64,000 nt of DNA from Pectinophora gossypiella (lineage: Eukaryota; Arthropoda; Insecta; Lepidoptera; Gelechiidae): assembly GCF_024362695.1 (NCBI RefSeq), contig NW_026063258.1, positions 1 to 64,000 on the forward strand, read 5' to 3'. Both the position numbers and the translations under genes were made by a program. The notes below the pieces were generated by a model. The model saw only the letters and a list, made by a program, of their open reading frames with translations, had not been told where the DNA came from and did no database searches. Below are positions 41,765 through 52,801 of the stretch, in pieces (within the stretch, counting starts at the first letter, position 1; every line of letters starts with the position of its first letter).

Positions 41765-43800
41765 ATAAATAATATTAACAGTGATTTGGACGAATTTGCA
41801 ATTTCTGTATCCGCAACCTGTGATGTTCAAGATTGCCATTATCATGTTCCTACGTTCCCAAAAAAAATTTCTCTTATTACGCAAAATATCCGTAGTATTA
41901 ACTGTAACATGTCAAGTTTTGAATTGTTATTACAAACAATTGACATTGATATTGATTTTATTATTCTGACAGAATGCAGATTATCTCGCGATTTCACACT
42001 ACCAGTCTTAGCCGGTTATAACACGTTTGCAACAAAAAACAACCCAATCCAAAACGATGGAGTTGTAATGTATGTCACTGATCTTCTCTCGGTTACTACT
42101 GTAGAACCAGAATTCTCCGAAGGAAATTGTCTTGTTTTAAAAATTGGAACGGACACCGCAATTGTTGCTATCTATAGATCTCCTTCCTACAATGACATTA
42201 GTAAGTTTCTTCTGTCGTTGGATTCCGTCCTTAATAATCTTAGACAATTTTATAATATTGTTGTGACTGGTGACATAAATATTTCTATTAATGATAAAGT
42301 GACAGTAGACCCTCACAAATATCTTGACTTGATCGCTTGCCACGGCCTCCTACCTGCTCATACTTTAATAACACGAGACGAAAGCGGCACTTGTCTTGAT
42401 CATGTTTTGTAAAAATCAAAGCTTGCTGCTAAAACCATTGTATTAAGGTCAACCATAACGGACCACAGAGCAGTCCTCTTTTTCCTGAACTCCACTATGA
42501 ACAAACATTCGGCTGACAAGTTTTATACCAAAACTGACATAGAGGGGATAATTTCTGAGATTTTTAATATAGATCTTCTACCTATATACTGCTCTGCAGA
42601 CCCCAATGTTTCTATGACGTACCTGGTGAACAACATGTTTTTAGCTATCACAAACAATACATACAAACTCCCACTTTCCAGACGAAAAAGAGTTTTGAAG
42701 CTCTGGATGACACCAGGCTTATTGCGTTGCATTCGTACGCGGGATAAGCTGCACAAAAAGCACAGGTTACATCCAAATAATGAAGTCCATAAAATCACAT
42801 TTAGACGCTATCGTAACTTCTGCAACTCTCTTATTAAAAAAATAAAAGAGCTCACGAGAAGGAGCAAATTATGTTGGCAGGAAATAATAAGAAAAAGCTC
42901 TGGGATACCATAAAAAATATAACGCATACTACCAACCAAACAAATGACCAACATGAGATATTGCGCTTAAGTCAAACCCCACAGGCTTCTGTTAACATTA
43001 TTAACGATTACTATGTAAGTGTTGCCGAAAAATTAGCTACAAAGTTTCAAACGATCTCCTCCACCATATTCAAATTGCTTGACTCAAACTCTGTTGCATC
43101 TAACTCATTTGCCTTACTTGACACTGATCAAGCCGAAATAGAAAGACTAATTTTAACGTTGAAGAACAGCAAATCTGTGGGTTGCGATAATATTTCTAAT
43201 ACTCTGCTGAAGGCTCTGAAAGATTTTCTAGTTCCCCCTTTAGTACACATCTTTAACCAGTGCTTTCACACTGGAATCTTTCCAGATATTTTAAAGAAAG
43301 CTGTTATTAGACCTATTTACTAGGGTGGCGACCGTAATCATGTAAGCAATTATAGACCTATAGCCTTATTACCTGCAATCTCTAAACTTCTAGAAAAGCT
43401 TTTAAACTCAAGGTTAGTCGCTTTTTTGGAGCATCTAGGTATCATATCTCAAAACCAATATGGCTTTCAGAGGGGGAAATCAACAGCTGATGCAGTCCAT
43501 ACATTGACAGAATTTGTTGCTACTTCAATTAACAAAGGTCAAAAATGCATAGGTATCTTTTTAGATTTAGCCAAAGCTTTTGATACCGTGTCTTTTCCAA
43601 TTCTCCTGACGAAACTTGAAAACATTGGTGTACGTGGCACTCAGTTAGCTCTATTTAAGAACTACCTCTCAAACCGAACTCAGTGCGTTAAGGTGGGTAA
43701 TTCCTTTAGTGAAGAGCGTAATGTAGGCTATGGGGTTCCCCAGGGCAGTGGTATTGGCCCAACGCTGTTTCTAATCTACGTAAATGAACTCTGCTCACTT
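41765..43800 (+). pseudogene. LINE-2 ORF2: endonuclease and RT, broken and truncated
   Basis: Endonuclease ITQNIRSINCN, LTECRLSRDF, VAIYRSPSYND, VTGDINISIND and SGTCLDHVL, with TAA at 42410-42412, then the same frame continues TITDHRAVLFF. A frameshift occurs near 42870-42910. RT follows: VGCDNISNTLLKALKD, TAG at 43321-43323, SNYRPIALLPAISKLLEKLL, IFLDLAKAFDTVSF, GVPQGSGIGPTLFLIYVNEL. The catalytic YADD lies beyond the break at 43800. The region 41385-41764 between ORF1 and ORF2 shows no coding. Confidence 0.83.
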
Positions 43801-45515
43801 AAAAAAAAAAAATCTTTATTTTCCCTTCACAAAGGTAACACAAATTATGTAAACTTAACTAAGGTAATGATACACACTACAGTGCCTTTGTGAGAGACTG
43901 GTGTCGATACTAGGTGTGACCCTGTGTGACAGATCACCAGGCTCCCAACCTCTTACGGAACTCCTAATTTATAACCTTAGAACTATAGAAAAGTGAAGCC
44001 AAAACAAAACATAAAATATAAAAATTGAGTGGTACACAAAGAAGTATGTAAAGTAAATGTAAAGATTCTGTGTGCGTTTGAGTGTGTGTGTGTGTGTGAA
44101 TGTGAGCGCGCGTCTGTGTGCGCATATGTGTGTGTGTGCGTGTGTCTGTCTGCTAGCCCTACGACACGACCGTATCTTGGGATCGGAAACTACTAGCTAT
44201 CCTAGCCCCTAGTAGCTTCCATCAACAGCAACACGTGTGTGCGTGTTTGTGTGAATGTGTTTGTGTGAATGTGTGCGAGTGCATGTGTGTGGTAGGTATG
44301 TATGTGTGTGTATGTGAGTTTGGTGTGAGTGCTGTGTGTGAGTTAGTGTGAAAATGCCAGGTACTGTCAAGTAAGTAGTTACGATAAAATCTTCAAAAGA
44401 TCTTCAGTTTCATCGTAGCTTAGAGTCTGCAACCAGGACTGTACTACTCTTTTGCACTCAAATCTCGAAAGAGAATAAAATGCTAACGTTTTGTTAAGTT
44501 TATTGTAAAGAAAGTAGCCTAGAAAATAGAAAAACCTACGGGCAAAATCGGTCCGAAACACACGAGCTCCACTACAAGCCTCGTGCTGTCGTCTGCGGTT
44601 AGCCAGAGAAGGGTCAAATTGCAGTTCCCTATGTTTAAGTAGAACAGTATGTAGGATGAATAGTTGTCGTACTGTTAGCACGTTATAACGTTTATACAAA
44701 TCAGCCGTGGAATGTAAAAACGTCAGGGAAAGACTTATTTTCAAGATTGCACGTTGTGCTCTTTCAATTTCCAACAAATATGTTTTGGGTGCTCGTCCCC
44801 ATACGGTTATACAATATGTAAGTAAAGACTGACATAATGCAAGGTAAACCATCTTGATTACACTAAAATTCGCAACTGAGCGCAGGTTTTTGAAGATAAA
44901 GGTTAATTTACGCATTCTTGTTGATAGAAGTTTAATGTGGTGATTAAAATTAAGATTTTTATCAAGCATCACTCCCAAGTATTTGATGGAATCCGTTCTA
45001 CTTAAAACTGGACATAAACATGCTGAATATGACTGAGGACAGGAGTGCACGGTAATTGATAAGGTATCTAGCTCAGGCTCTGCCCGATTATAAATAGTGA
45101 AAGGTATGTATTTAGTTTTAGAAATATTAAGAGTAAGCTGGTTGCTTGCAAGCCAAGAAGCAACACGACCAAAACCACAAGAAGCGAAATGGAAAGTATC
45201 CATCCAGGTATTACCATAGAACAGAATAGCTGTGTCGTCGGCATAAGTGACGATCCTCCCCTGGTCCAAGTTAAGGCTGCAAAGTTCGTTAATATAGGTC
45301 AGAAAAAGGGTGGGCCCTAAAATACTCCCCTGCGGAACCCCAAAGACCACAGGACGATCGCCGCTCACGTATTCACCTACTCTGACTCTTTGATACCTAT
45401 TCGAAAGATAATCCTGGAATAAGTCAAGCTGTTTGCCCCTAATACCCAATGCTTCCAGTTTAGATAAAAGGCGGGGAATAGAGACCGTGTCGAAAGCTTT
45501 GGCTAAATCCAAAAA

Positions 45516-47154
45516 TACACTTCTCATCAAAAAAATCGAAACACCTTGCAAGTTTACGTTTTGTCAGGATTATCAGAAAAATGTGTACATTTAGGAATAA
45601 ATGTTAAATGTCGTTTAATAGTGAGTAATATGAGCTTATCAAGTCTTAATGTTAATGTTCTAAATTTAAATGAATTTTTCATAGGTTTCGTATTTTGTTA
45701 AATGAGTCATTTTTATTCCGTATAGAGTATAAAGGAAATGGATAAAACAACACACGTAAATGAAAAAAAAAGCTAAAAAACGTTTATTTAATAACTTGTA
45801 TTCCCTCCCTGAGCTCTAATTACTGCTTCCATACGGTTCTTCATCGATCGGATGAGAGTCACGATCACATGCTGTGGTATATTGTCCCATTCCTCTTGGA
45901 TTGCATCTTGCAGCTGGCTAAGTGTTTCTGGGGCAGGATCTCTTGCTCGAATTCGTCTCTGTAATTCATCCCACAGATGTTCAATGGGATTCATGTCCGG
46001 GCTTCTTGCTGGCCATTCCATAATAGAGATATCGACTTCGTTAAGATAATCTCGTACGACGCCCGCGGTGTGAGCCCTAGCATTGTCGTGCATGAATATG
46101 AAGCCGTTGCCAATAAAATGTGCATAGGGCATCACATGAGGCTCGAGACACTCTTCGACGTACCGATGACAGTTTAGTGCAGGCAGACGTGGCCCAGACA
46201 CGAAAGCAAGCTCTGTCTTACCGTCGGCGCTGATTCCTCCCCAAACCGTCCACGAACCGCCACCATAGCTGACCTTTTCTTCAATGCAGCATTGTGCATA
46301 GCGTTCTCCGTCTCTTATGTAGACCTTGTTCCTTCCGTCGTTATCATACAGCATAATTTTACACTCATCAGAAAAGAGAACTTTGCTCCACTGTAGGTAT
46401 GACCAATTTAGGTGCTCACGTGCAAAGTTAAGGCGCGCTCTTCGATGGTCTGCAGTTAATTTCGGCCCATTTGCTGGCTTATGCGGTACCAGTCCACGAT
46501 CCTTCAACCTTCTTCTAATTGTAGAGTCACTTACAGCCACCCTTCATACAACACGAAGCCGCTGCTGCAGTTGAAAAGCGTTAAGGCGTCGATTTCTTAA
46601 AGAAGTTGTTACAATAAATCGATCATCTCGCTCAGAAGTGACCCGATTCCTGCCAGATCCTGAACGGCGCGTGAACAAACCAGTCTCCCGATAACGTTTA
46701 TAGACTCTATGAACAGATGACAGGCTTAGATGCAGTCTTGCAGCCACAACACGCTGACTAAGGCCAGAATCCAGCAATGCCACAACTTGGGCGGCTTCTG
46801 TGGGCGAAGTATCCATACGTTTTAGAAAAAAAACCTTTTTTCAGACGTCCCAAAGTCACAGTATTGAAATAAAAAACAAAAAGTTTAAGGATAGGCGCCA
46901 ATTTTTAGTTTTTAAACGCTAAATGTACTCCAACCCTAAACACACATTTGTCTCAAAACAGTGATTCATTTCGTTTATAAGATAAACAAATGGAATTCTA
47001 ATTTTGAATTTAGAATTTTCGCTTATTACTGTAATGGCCAAACTGCCAGCTATACATTTATGTATTTTTTTCATCGTATGAATTCTTTTTTGTGTTAAAT
47101 TCGGACAGAAACAATGAAAACGGAAGTGTTTCGATTTTTTTGATGAGAAGTGTA
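45516..47154 (-). mobile_element. Tc1/mariner copy 1, nested in LINE-3
   Basis: TIRs start CACTTCTCATC and extend ~27 bp at both ends; TA target duplication at 45516-45517 and 47153-47154. Almost identical to copy 2. The transposase (46816-45788) has one nonsense codon. Confidence 0.93.
45788..46816 (-). pseudogene. Tc1 transposase copy 1, one nonsense codon
   Basis: Same protein as copy 2 (MDTSPTEAAQVVALL to QGGNTSY) except that codon 91 is TGA (46546-46544) where copy 2 has CGA (Arg). This is a CpG-to-TpG type change. The DDE residues of FSDE, HDNARAH and IEHLWDE are all retained after the stop, so the copy was recently functional. Confidence 0.92.
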
Positions 47155-47690
47155 TAACCAGCACCTTATGACCCCTATCCATATTATCAATAATGCAGTC
47201 GGTTAGTTCTTGAACTGCGTCATTCGTCGAACATTTATTCCTGAAACCAAATTGAGAAGATGACAGCAGATTATGTGACTCAAGATAGTGAACAAGGCGT
47301 TTGTTTATAACCTTTTCTAGAATTTTGGATAATGTAGGTAAGATGGAAATCGATCTATAGTTCTCCACACGACCTCTATCACCAGCCTTGTGTATGGGAT
47401 GGATTTCAGCTAATTTAAGCATATTTGGAAATTTTCCAGATGAAAAAGCAAGATTACAGATGTATGTTACCGGGGGTACAAGCAAATAGCAATACCTTTT
47501 CAAAAAAGCTGCAGATAAGTTGTCTCTACCCATTGCACAGTCAGATCTAAGGTTTAGTATGATCGTTTCGATTTCCTTGTCGAGGGTTGAAAGGCAAATA
47601 AATGGGTTTAAGCGACATTTTGTGAACTTTACAGGAGAGCCATTTAAAGTTTTATTTTTTCGAAAAAAAATCATATAAAAAAAACTACTG

Positions 47691-48225
47691 AATCAAAAGT
47701 GTTCAAAATGCTAAGAATTATTTTAATTTAAACGTTGCACAATTCTATATTTATTTGGTTCGAAAAACACATCAGTTATAGATTTTATAAGTCGCTTAAT
47801 ACAAAATGCCTCAATTGAACTAAATTACAGTTGAAGGAAAAACGGTTGATATCCACTAGAGCCAAATATTGGCTAAAAGCAAAATGCTTTAAGAGACCTC
47901 TCACTTATTAGTTTGACTAAAGCTAAATGAGTTAAACGACTTCTTAAAAAAAGAAGACTAGAGGCAAATCAGCTTAACCTCCATAAAAGGTTATATGACA
48001 GGGAAGGAAAATATCTTAAGTGACCATCCGCTACTAATTTCAATTGTATGAAATCCAAATATTAGTAAGATCGGAAATAAAGTCGGTCCTTAAGCCGTTT
48101 TTCCTGGGAGAGATTTTAGTCGGGCAAGGCATTTACAGATATTTGTACCTTACAATATTAGGAAAAATCATGGCGGATATAATGAGTAAATCGATTTTCA
48201 TTAAGAAACAGGATATAACAGTAGT
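47691..48225 (+). other. Unassigned region with decayed coding traces
   Basis: Between LINE-3 and the repeat cluster. On +, around 47920-48020, a frame with scattered stops reads VKRLLKKRRLEANQLNLH, then RLYDREGKYLK, which looks like a decayed basic protein. No family recognised. Confidence 0.35.
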
Positions 48226-48229
48226 ATGT

Positions 48230-48916
48230 TATTGGGCATTCTAGACCATCGAAGTGAAGGGATTCGCGAAAATGTTCTTGGGCATTCTAGACCATCTTCG
48301 TTCAGTCGGATCGCTCGAGCGCCAACGCTATATCGCGCGCGCTCTCGCGGATCCCTTCACTTCGATGGTCTAGAATGCCCAAGAACATTTTCGCGAATCC
48401 CTTCACTTCGATGGTCTAGAAATACCCAATAACATCGAGTGTGGTTCTTAATATTACGATCAATCGGTTAGCAACTACAACACTCACCAGTATAGCACGA
48501 GTCGATTTCATATCACATTTTTTTGAGTCTAGATTTTTGTCCTGGCTTTCTAGACCACTTTATCGTTAAAACACAAAACTTCACTTCGTTCGCTTGCGTT
48601 CACTCCGTTCCGTGTGGGGTTTTAACAACCGCGTTGCCCCGCACATATGCGCCTTCTGATGTTACCGCACGTGCACACTCAAGAATCCCTTCACTTCGAT
48701 GGTCTAGAAATACCCAATAACATCGAGTGTGGTTCTTAATATTACGATCAATCGGTTAGCAACTACAACACTCACCAGTATAGCACGAGTCGATTTCATA
48801 TCACAATTTTTTGAGTCTAGATTTTTGTCCTGGCTTTCTAGACCACTTTATCGTTAAAACACAAAACTTCACTTCGTTCGCTTGCGCTCACTCCGTTCCG
48901 TGTGGGGTTTTAACAA
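48230..48916. repeat. Inverted and direct repeat cluster upstream of the ATPase
   Basis: Inverted repeat: CTAGACCATCGAAGTGAAGG and ATTCGCGAAAATGTTCTTGG (48242-48290) recur inverted at 48352-48420 around a GC-rich spacer (GATCGCTCGAGCGCC). Direct repeat: a 233-bp unit at 48396-48628 recurs at 48684-48916 with few changes. Each unit ends CGTTCCGTGTGGGGTTTTAA. Both contain CCCTTCACTTCGATGGTCTA. Possibly terminal or control repeats of the Polinton-like element. Confidence 0.8.
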
Positions 48917-49207
48917 TAAACTCGTCTAGAATGTTCAATTTACAAATTGAAAGTAGACCAGGTATATTTACACAACAATAAACTGTTTTAAAATAATTAT
49001 CTAATCAACAACGCAAAACAGTATTTATTAATCCTTGTATTACCACCGTTTGTGGTTGTCACAATTTCGAATTAGAATGCTCATAACCTACGGGACGGCA
49101 TATCACATCAATATTTAAGTTTAAATAACATTGCGTCAAGAAATACATTTCATTGCTGTAAAAGCTATAACACGCAATAGACAAATTGTCATCGCTTTAT
49201 ACTTATA
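48917..49207. other. Spacer upstream of the ATPase
   Basis: AT-rich, with nothing recognisable apart from short AT runs just before the ATPase start. Confidence 0.5.
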
Positions 49208-49797
49208 ATGAAATTTGTGAAACAGAAACATGCTTTGAAACTACCTGAAATCTGTCCTATATCGAGCTCTGACACTCGACGTCATGGAAAACTATTGCCG
49301 AATACAATAAGGTGCATTATTTGTGGGCCATCTAATTGCGGCAAAACTAATTTAATGATTGGACTTTTATTGCATAAAAATGGTCTTCGTTATAGAAATT
49401 TATATGTATATTCCAAGTCTCTTTGTCAACCAAAGTATGAATATTTAGAAAATGTGTTAAAATGGTACCGGGTGTATCATTTTATAAATTTCATGAAAAA
49501 GATGAAGTTCTAAGCCCGCAGGAGGCTCGTTCGAATTCTATAATTATATTCGACGACGTGGCCTGTGAAAATTAAAGCAACATGCGGGATTATTTTGCTA
49601 TGGGGAGACATAGAAATATAGATAGCTTTTATTTAAATCAGACCTATACTAAGATTCCTAAACAACTTGTTAGAGATAATTCAAATTTGATAGTATTATT
49701 TAAACAGGACGATATCAATCTAAAACATGTATACGATGAACATGTAGGCACAGACATGTCGTGGGCACAATTTAGAGAATTGTGTTCAAAGGTATGA
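49208..49797 (+). pseudogene. Polinton/Maverick-type packaging ATPase, frameshifted
   Basis: Starts MKFVKQKHALKLPEICPI. Walker A is CGPSNCGKTNLM (about 49335-49370) and Walker B is IIIFDDVACE (49540-49570). It continues MRDYFAMGRHRNIDSFYLNQ, a sensor-like NQTY, and DEHVGTDMSWAQFRELCSKV to 49797. A frameshift near 49465 and a TAA at 49573-49575 break it. Family knowledge: FtsK/HerA-like ATPases of Polintons pump DNA into capsids. The length (~195 codons) is near that of short members. It pairs with the polB gene at 58648. Confidence 0.82.
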
Positions 49798-50244
49798 AGT
49801 AACAACTATAATTATGTAGTTATAAATAAAGATTGTGGAAAAAATGAAGGGGGGTACAGGAAGATGTTTGATACATTTATAGTTTTTGTCTAAACTGAAA
49901 ATTATGTTGTCTATCTCAAGTATGATAGCGTTATTGATTTATGATTTTGTTTCATTTAACGGTTTTCTAGTAAAACAACGAAATTTGAAAAACACATTTT
50001 ATTTATTAAGTTCATAAAACTGTTTAAAGTACAATAGATAAAAAAAAATATATTTTGAAATAACAGTTACCATATTAACTATTTCTACAAAAAAAATATA
50101 TTTTGAAATAACAGTTACCATATTAACTATTTCTACTATATACATTAAATGTTTCCATAGCTTGTAGTACTCTGACATTAGTCAGAGACTTTATTTGCGA
50201 TGGAATTTACTGTGTTGTGAATACACGAAAATGCGATTCCAACA
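49798..50244. other. Spacer with a 53-bp direct repeat
   Basis: AAAATATATTTTGAAATAAC...AACTATTTCTA occurs twice (50045 and 50096). On -, AATAAATAAAATG near 49996-50008 could be a polyadenylation signal for a - strand gene cut by Tc1 copy 2. No convincing coding. Confidence 0.45.
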
Positions 50245-51885
50245 TACACTTCTCATCAAAAAAATCGAAACACCTTGCAAGTTTACGTTTTGTCAGGATT
50301 ATCAGAAAAATGTGTACATTTAGGAATAAATGTTAAATGTCGTTTAATAGTGAGTAATATGAGCTTATCAAATCTTAATGTTAATGTTCTAAATTTAAAT
50401 GAATTTTTCATAGGTTTCGTATTTTGTTAAATGAGTCATTTTTATTCCGTATGAAGTATAAAGGAAATGGATAAAACAACACACGTAAATGAAAAAAAAA
50501 AGCTAAAAAACGTTTATTTAATAACTTGTATTCCCTCCCCGAGCTCTAATTACTGCTTCCATACGGTTCTTCATCGATCGGATGAGAGTCACGATCACAT
50601 GCTGTGGTATATTGTCCCATTCCTCTTGGATTGCATCTTGCAGCTGGCTAAGTGTTTCTGGGGCAGGATCTCTTGCTCGAATTCGTCTCTTTAATTCATC
50701 CCACAGATGTTCAATGGGATTCATGTCCGGGCTTCTTGCTGGCCATTCCATAATAGAGATATCGACTTCGTTAAGATAATCTCGTACGACGCCCGCGGTG
50801 TGAGCCCTAGCATTGTCGTGCATGAATATGAAGCCGTTGCCAATAAAATGTGCATAGGGCATCACATGAGGCTCGAGACACTCTTCGACGTACCGATGAC
50901 AGTTTAGTGCAGGCAGACGTGGCCCAGACACGAAAGCAAGCTCTGTCTTACCGTCGGCGCTGATTCCTCCCCAAACCGTCCACGAACCGCCACTATAGCT
51001 GACCTTTTCTTCAATGCAGCATTGTGCATAGCGTTCTCCGTCTCTTCTGTAGACCTTGTTCCTTCCGTCGTTACCATACAGCATAATTTTACACTCATCA
51101 GAAAAGATAACTTTGCTCCACTGTAGGTATGACCAATTTAGGTGCTCACGTGCAAAGTTAAGGCGCGCTCTTCGATGGTCTGCAGTTAATTTCGGCCCAT
51201 TTGCTGGCTTATGCGGTACCAGTCCACGATCCTTCAACCTTCTTCTAATTGTAGAGTCACTTACAGCCACCCTTCGTACAACACGAAGCCGCTGCTGCAG
51301 TTGAAAAGCGTTAAGGCGTCGATTTCTTAAAGAAGTTGTTACAATAAATCGATCATCTCGCTCAGAAGTGACCCGATTCCTGCCAGATCCTGAACGGCGC
51401 GTGAACAAACCAGTCTCCCGATAACGTTTATAGACTCTATGAACAGATGACAGGCTTAGATGCAGTCTTGCAGCCACAACACGCTGACGAAGGCCAGAAT
51501 CCAGCAATGCCACAACTTGGGCGGCTTCTGTGGGCGAAGTATCCATACGTTTTAGAAAAAAAACCTTTTTTCAGACGTCCCAAAGTCACAGTATTGAAAT
51601 AAAAAACAAAAAGTTTAAGGATAGGCGCCAATTTTTAGTTTTTAAACGCTAAATGTACTCCAACCCTAAACACACATTTGTCTCAAAACAGTGATTCATT
51701 TCGTTTATAAGATAAACAAATGAAATTCTAATTTTGAATTTAGAATTTTCGCTTATTACTGTAAGGGCCAAACTGCCAGCTATACATTTATGTATTTTTT
51801 TTCATCGTATGAATTCTTTTTTGTGTTAAATTCGGACAGAAACAATGAAAACGGAAGTGTTTCGATTTTTTTGATGAGAAGTGTA
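50245..51885 (-). mobile_element. Tc1/mariner copy 2, intact
   Basis: TIRs CACTTCTCATC... at both ends, TA duplication at 50245-50246 and 51884-51885, and one intact transposase gene. About 1.64 kb. Only a few substitutions separate it from copy 1, so the family was active recently in this genome. Confidence 0.95.
50518..51546 (-). CDS. Tc1 transposase, intact (DD34E)
   Basis: 342 aa from ATG 51546 to 50518. An N-terminal helix-turn-helix DNA-binding region (about 1-110: QVVALLDSGLRQRVVAARL, SVHRVYKRYRETG) is followed by the catalytic domain with Asp150 (VIFSDECKI), Asp244 (FMHDNARAHTA) and Glu279 (MNPIEHLWDE), 34 residues between the last two, the Tc1 spacing. It cuts and pastes the element at TA sites. 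All expected motifs are present and the TIRs are intact, so the copy may be autonomous. Confidence 0.95.
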   Translation of the reverse strand: MDTSPTEAAQVVALLDSGLRQRVVAARLHLSLSSVHRVYKRYRETGLFTRRSGSGRNRVTSERDDRFIVTTSLRNRRLNAFQLQQRLRVVRRVAVSDSTIRRRLKDRGLVPHKPANGPKLTADHRRARLNFAREHLNWSYLQWSKVIFSDECKIMLYGNDGRNKVYRRDGERYAQCCIEEKVSYSGGSWTVWGGISADGKTELAFVSGPRLPALNCHRYVEECLEPHVMPYAHFIGNGFIFMHDNARAHTAGVVRDYLNEVDISIMEWPARSPDMNPIEHLWDELKRRIRARDPAPETLSQLQDAIQEEWDNIPQHVIVTLIRSMKNRMEAVIRARGGNTSY

Positions 51886-51904
51886 TTTATGAAATAATCG
51901 CATG

Positions 51905-52345
51905 TTACATATAAATACAAGTACTGTAATTACACAATGTCTTTGAAATATTGTTAATTAATTTTTCAGTCTGTCCCAATATATCATCATAACTATCTTT
52001 TACCACATATTGGGCTTTCACTAAAACATCACTTTTTTCTTGATTTTCACTTGTATTTGAAGCACCTAAATCCACTATGCTGATTTTAATTAACTTGGTG
52101 GCTTTCTCCGCGTTCCGATTTTGCACAAATGAAGATGACTGCTTCCATTTTCCGCATTTAACTTTAGATTTAATTATCTTCCTCTTCTTATCACTTTTCA
52201 GCTTTTGACTCTTGTTATCATGAGGCGCCGTCGATTTTGTGGTAGTCGCTTGAACAGGATATCTTTCATCGAAGTCAGCAAGCGGATCTTGCGCGTAAGG
52301 GTAGAATAAATCATCTTCGTTAACGTTTGTTAAATTATTCGACAT
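51905..52345 (-). CDS. Unrecognised 146-aa Lys-rich protein, probable spliced gene
   Basis: ATG 52345 (MSNNLTNVNEDDLFYPYAQD) to TAA 51905. The N terminus is acidic and aromatic, the middle Lys-rich (KLKSDKKRKIIKSKVKCGKW), the C-terminal half polar with ILGQTEKLINNISKTL. The ATG lies 3 bases after a good splice acceptor (TTTTATTGTTTCAG at ~52349-52362), and a donor GTAAGTAC lies upstream at ~52437. It would therefore share a transcript with the 52498-52763 gene. No family recognised. Tc1 copy 2 lies just downstream. Candidate Polinton accessory gene. Confidence 0.5.
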   Translation of the reverse strand: MSNNLTNVNEDDLFYPYAQDPLADFDERYPVQATTTKSTAPHDNKSQKLKSDKKRKIIKSKVKCGKWKQSSSFVQNRNAEKATKLIKISIVDLGASNTSENQEKSDVLVKAQYVVKDSYDDILGQTEKLINNISKTLCNYSTCIYM

Positions 52346-52497
52346 GTTCTGAAACAATAAAACGTATCACATTAATTTATGTATAAAATAAAAATACAAA
52401 CATTTGATTTTATTTATAAAATAAACCACAGTACTTACCAAAGTACTTAGCAGGCATCGCTTTTAGTGCTACACCTTCGAAATTATGATGATGATTT

Positions 52498-52763
52498 TTA
52501 ACCGTCAACGGTGTCTACGTCTTTCTCCACGAGTAACTGAAAATACAATGACAGATTAGACTATACCCCTCAACACATATAAAATAAAGTAATAGGTAGT
52601 TTATGCACACAATAACACAATAAACGAATATTACCTGTTCATACTTATTTAAGCTACCAGTTTCAACTTGTTCACCCAGCTCCTTTGACATCAGGTAACA
52701 CGAGTACAGCGCGGATGCCAGCACTCGATCTTCTTTATCATACGCGCCGTATATACTTCTCAC
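52498..52763 (-). CDS. Unrecognised two-exon gene fragment
   Basis: Exon 52763-52635 reads RSIYGAYDKEDRVLASALYS, then MSKELGEQVETGSLNKYEQ, and ends CAG at donor GTAATATT. Intron 52634-52537 ends in TTGTATTTTCAG. Exon 52536-52498 adds LLVEKDVDTVDG and a stop; the exon continues to a donor near 52437. The first exon has no ATG in frame at its start (GTG), so an upstream exon is probably missing or cut by the satellite element. Function unknown. Confidence 0.45.
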
Positions 52764-52801
52764 TTATTTTGGTCTGTCCGTGTTCGAATCAAGTTTTTTC
52801 C

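Larger units (their letters stand above)
37850..43800 (+). mobile_element. LINE-2: CR1/Jockey-type non-LTR element, 3' end lost
   Basis: A 5' leader (37850-38230) is followed by ORF1 (38231-41384, split by a DNA transposon) and ORF2 endonuclease-RT (about 41765-43800). ORF2 stops at NELCSL, where an A-run and the 3' end of the opposite-strand LINE-3 begin. The rest of RT and the 3' UTR are not found on the far side of LINE-3. Confidence 0.82.
44379..47674 (-). pseudogene. LINE-3 reverse transcriptase, interrupted by Tc1
   Basis: First part 47674-47155: LDKEIETIILNLRSDCAMG, LLVPPVTYICNLAF, ENYRSISILPTLSKILEKV and SQFGFRNKCSTNDAVQEL, to MDRGHKVL. Second part 45515-44379: FLDLAKAFDTVSIPRLL, FGVPQGSILGPTLFLTYINE, catalytic TYADDTAILF (about 45235-45265), SIKYLGVMLDKNLNFNHHI and a C-terminal domain to TEDLLKILS. 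Apart from the Tc1 insertion the frame looks open. The 5' endonuclease is missing. Confidence 0.85.
43801..47690 (-). mobile_element. LINE-3: CR1-type LINE, 5'-truncated, split by Tc1 copy 1
   Basis: RT on - in two parts around the Tc1 element at 45516-47154. The 3' UTR (44378-43801) contains a GT-rich microsatellite (about 44065-44345 on +) and ends at the A-run that joins LINE-2. 5' truncation is near 47690. Similar in protein to LINE-2 but not the same copy. Confidence 0.82.

Noticed and set aside
44060..44350. Possible regulatory or Z-DNA element in the GT-rich tract
   Set aside because: An ordinary microsatellite in the LINE-3 3' UTR; no evidence of function.
45852..46574. Open frames on + opposite the Tc1 transposase (also at 50582-51304)
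   Set aside because: Shadows, identical in both Tc1 copies because the DNA is the same.
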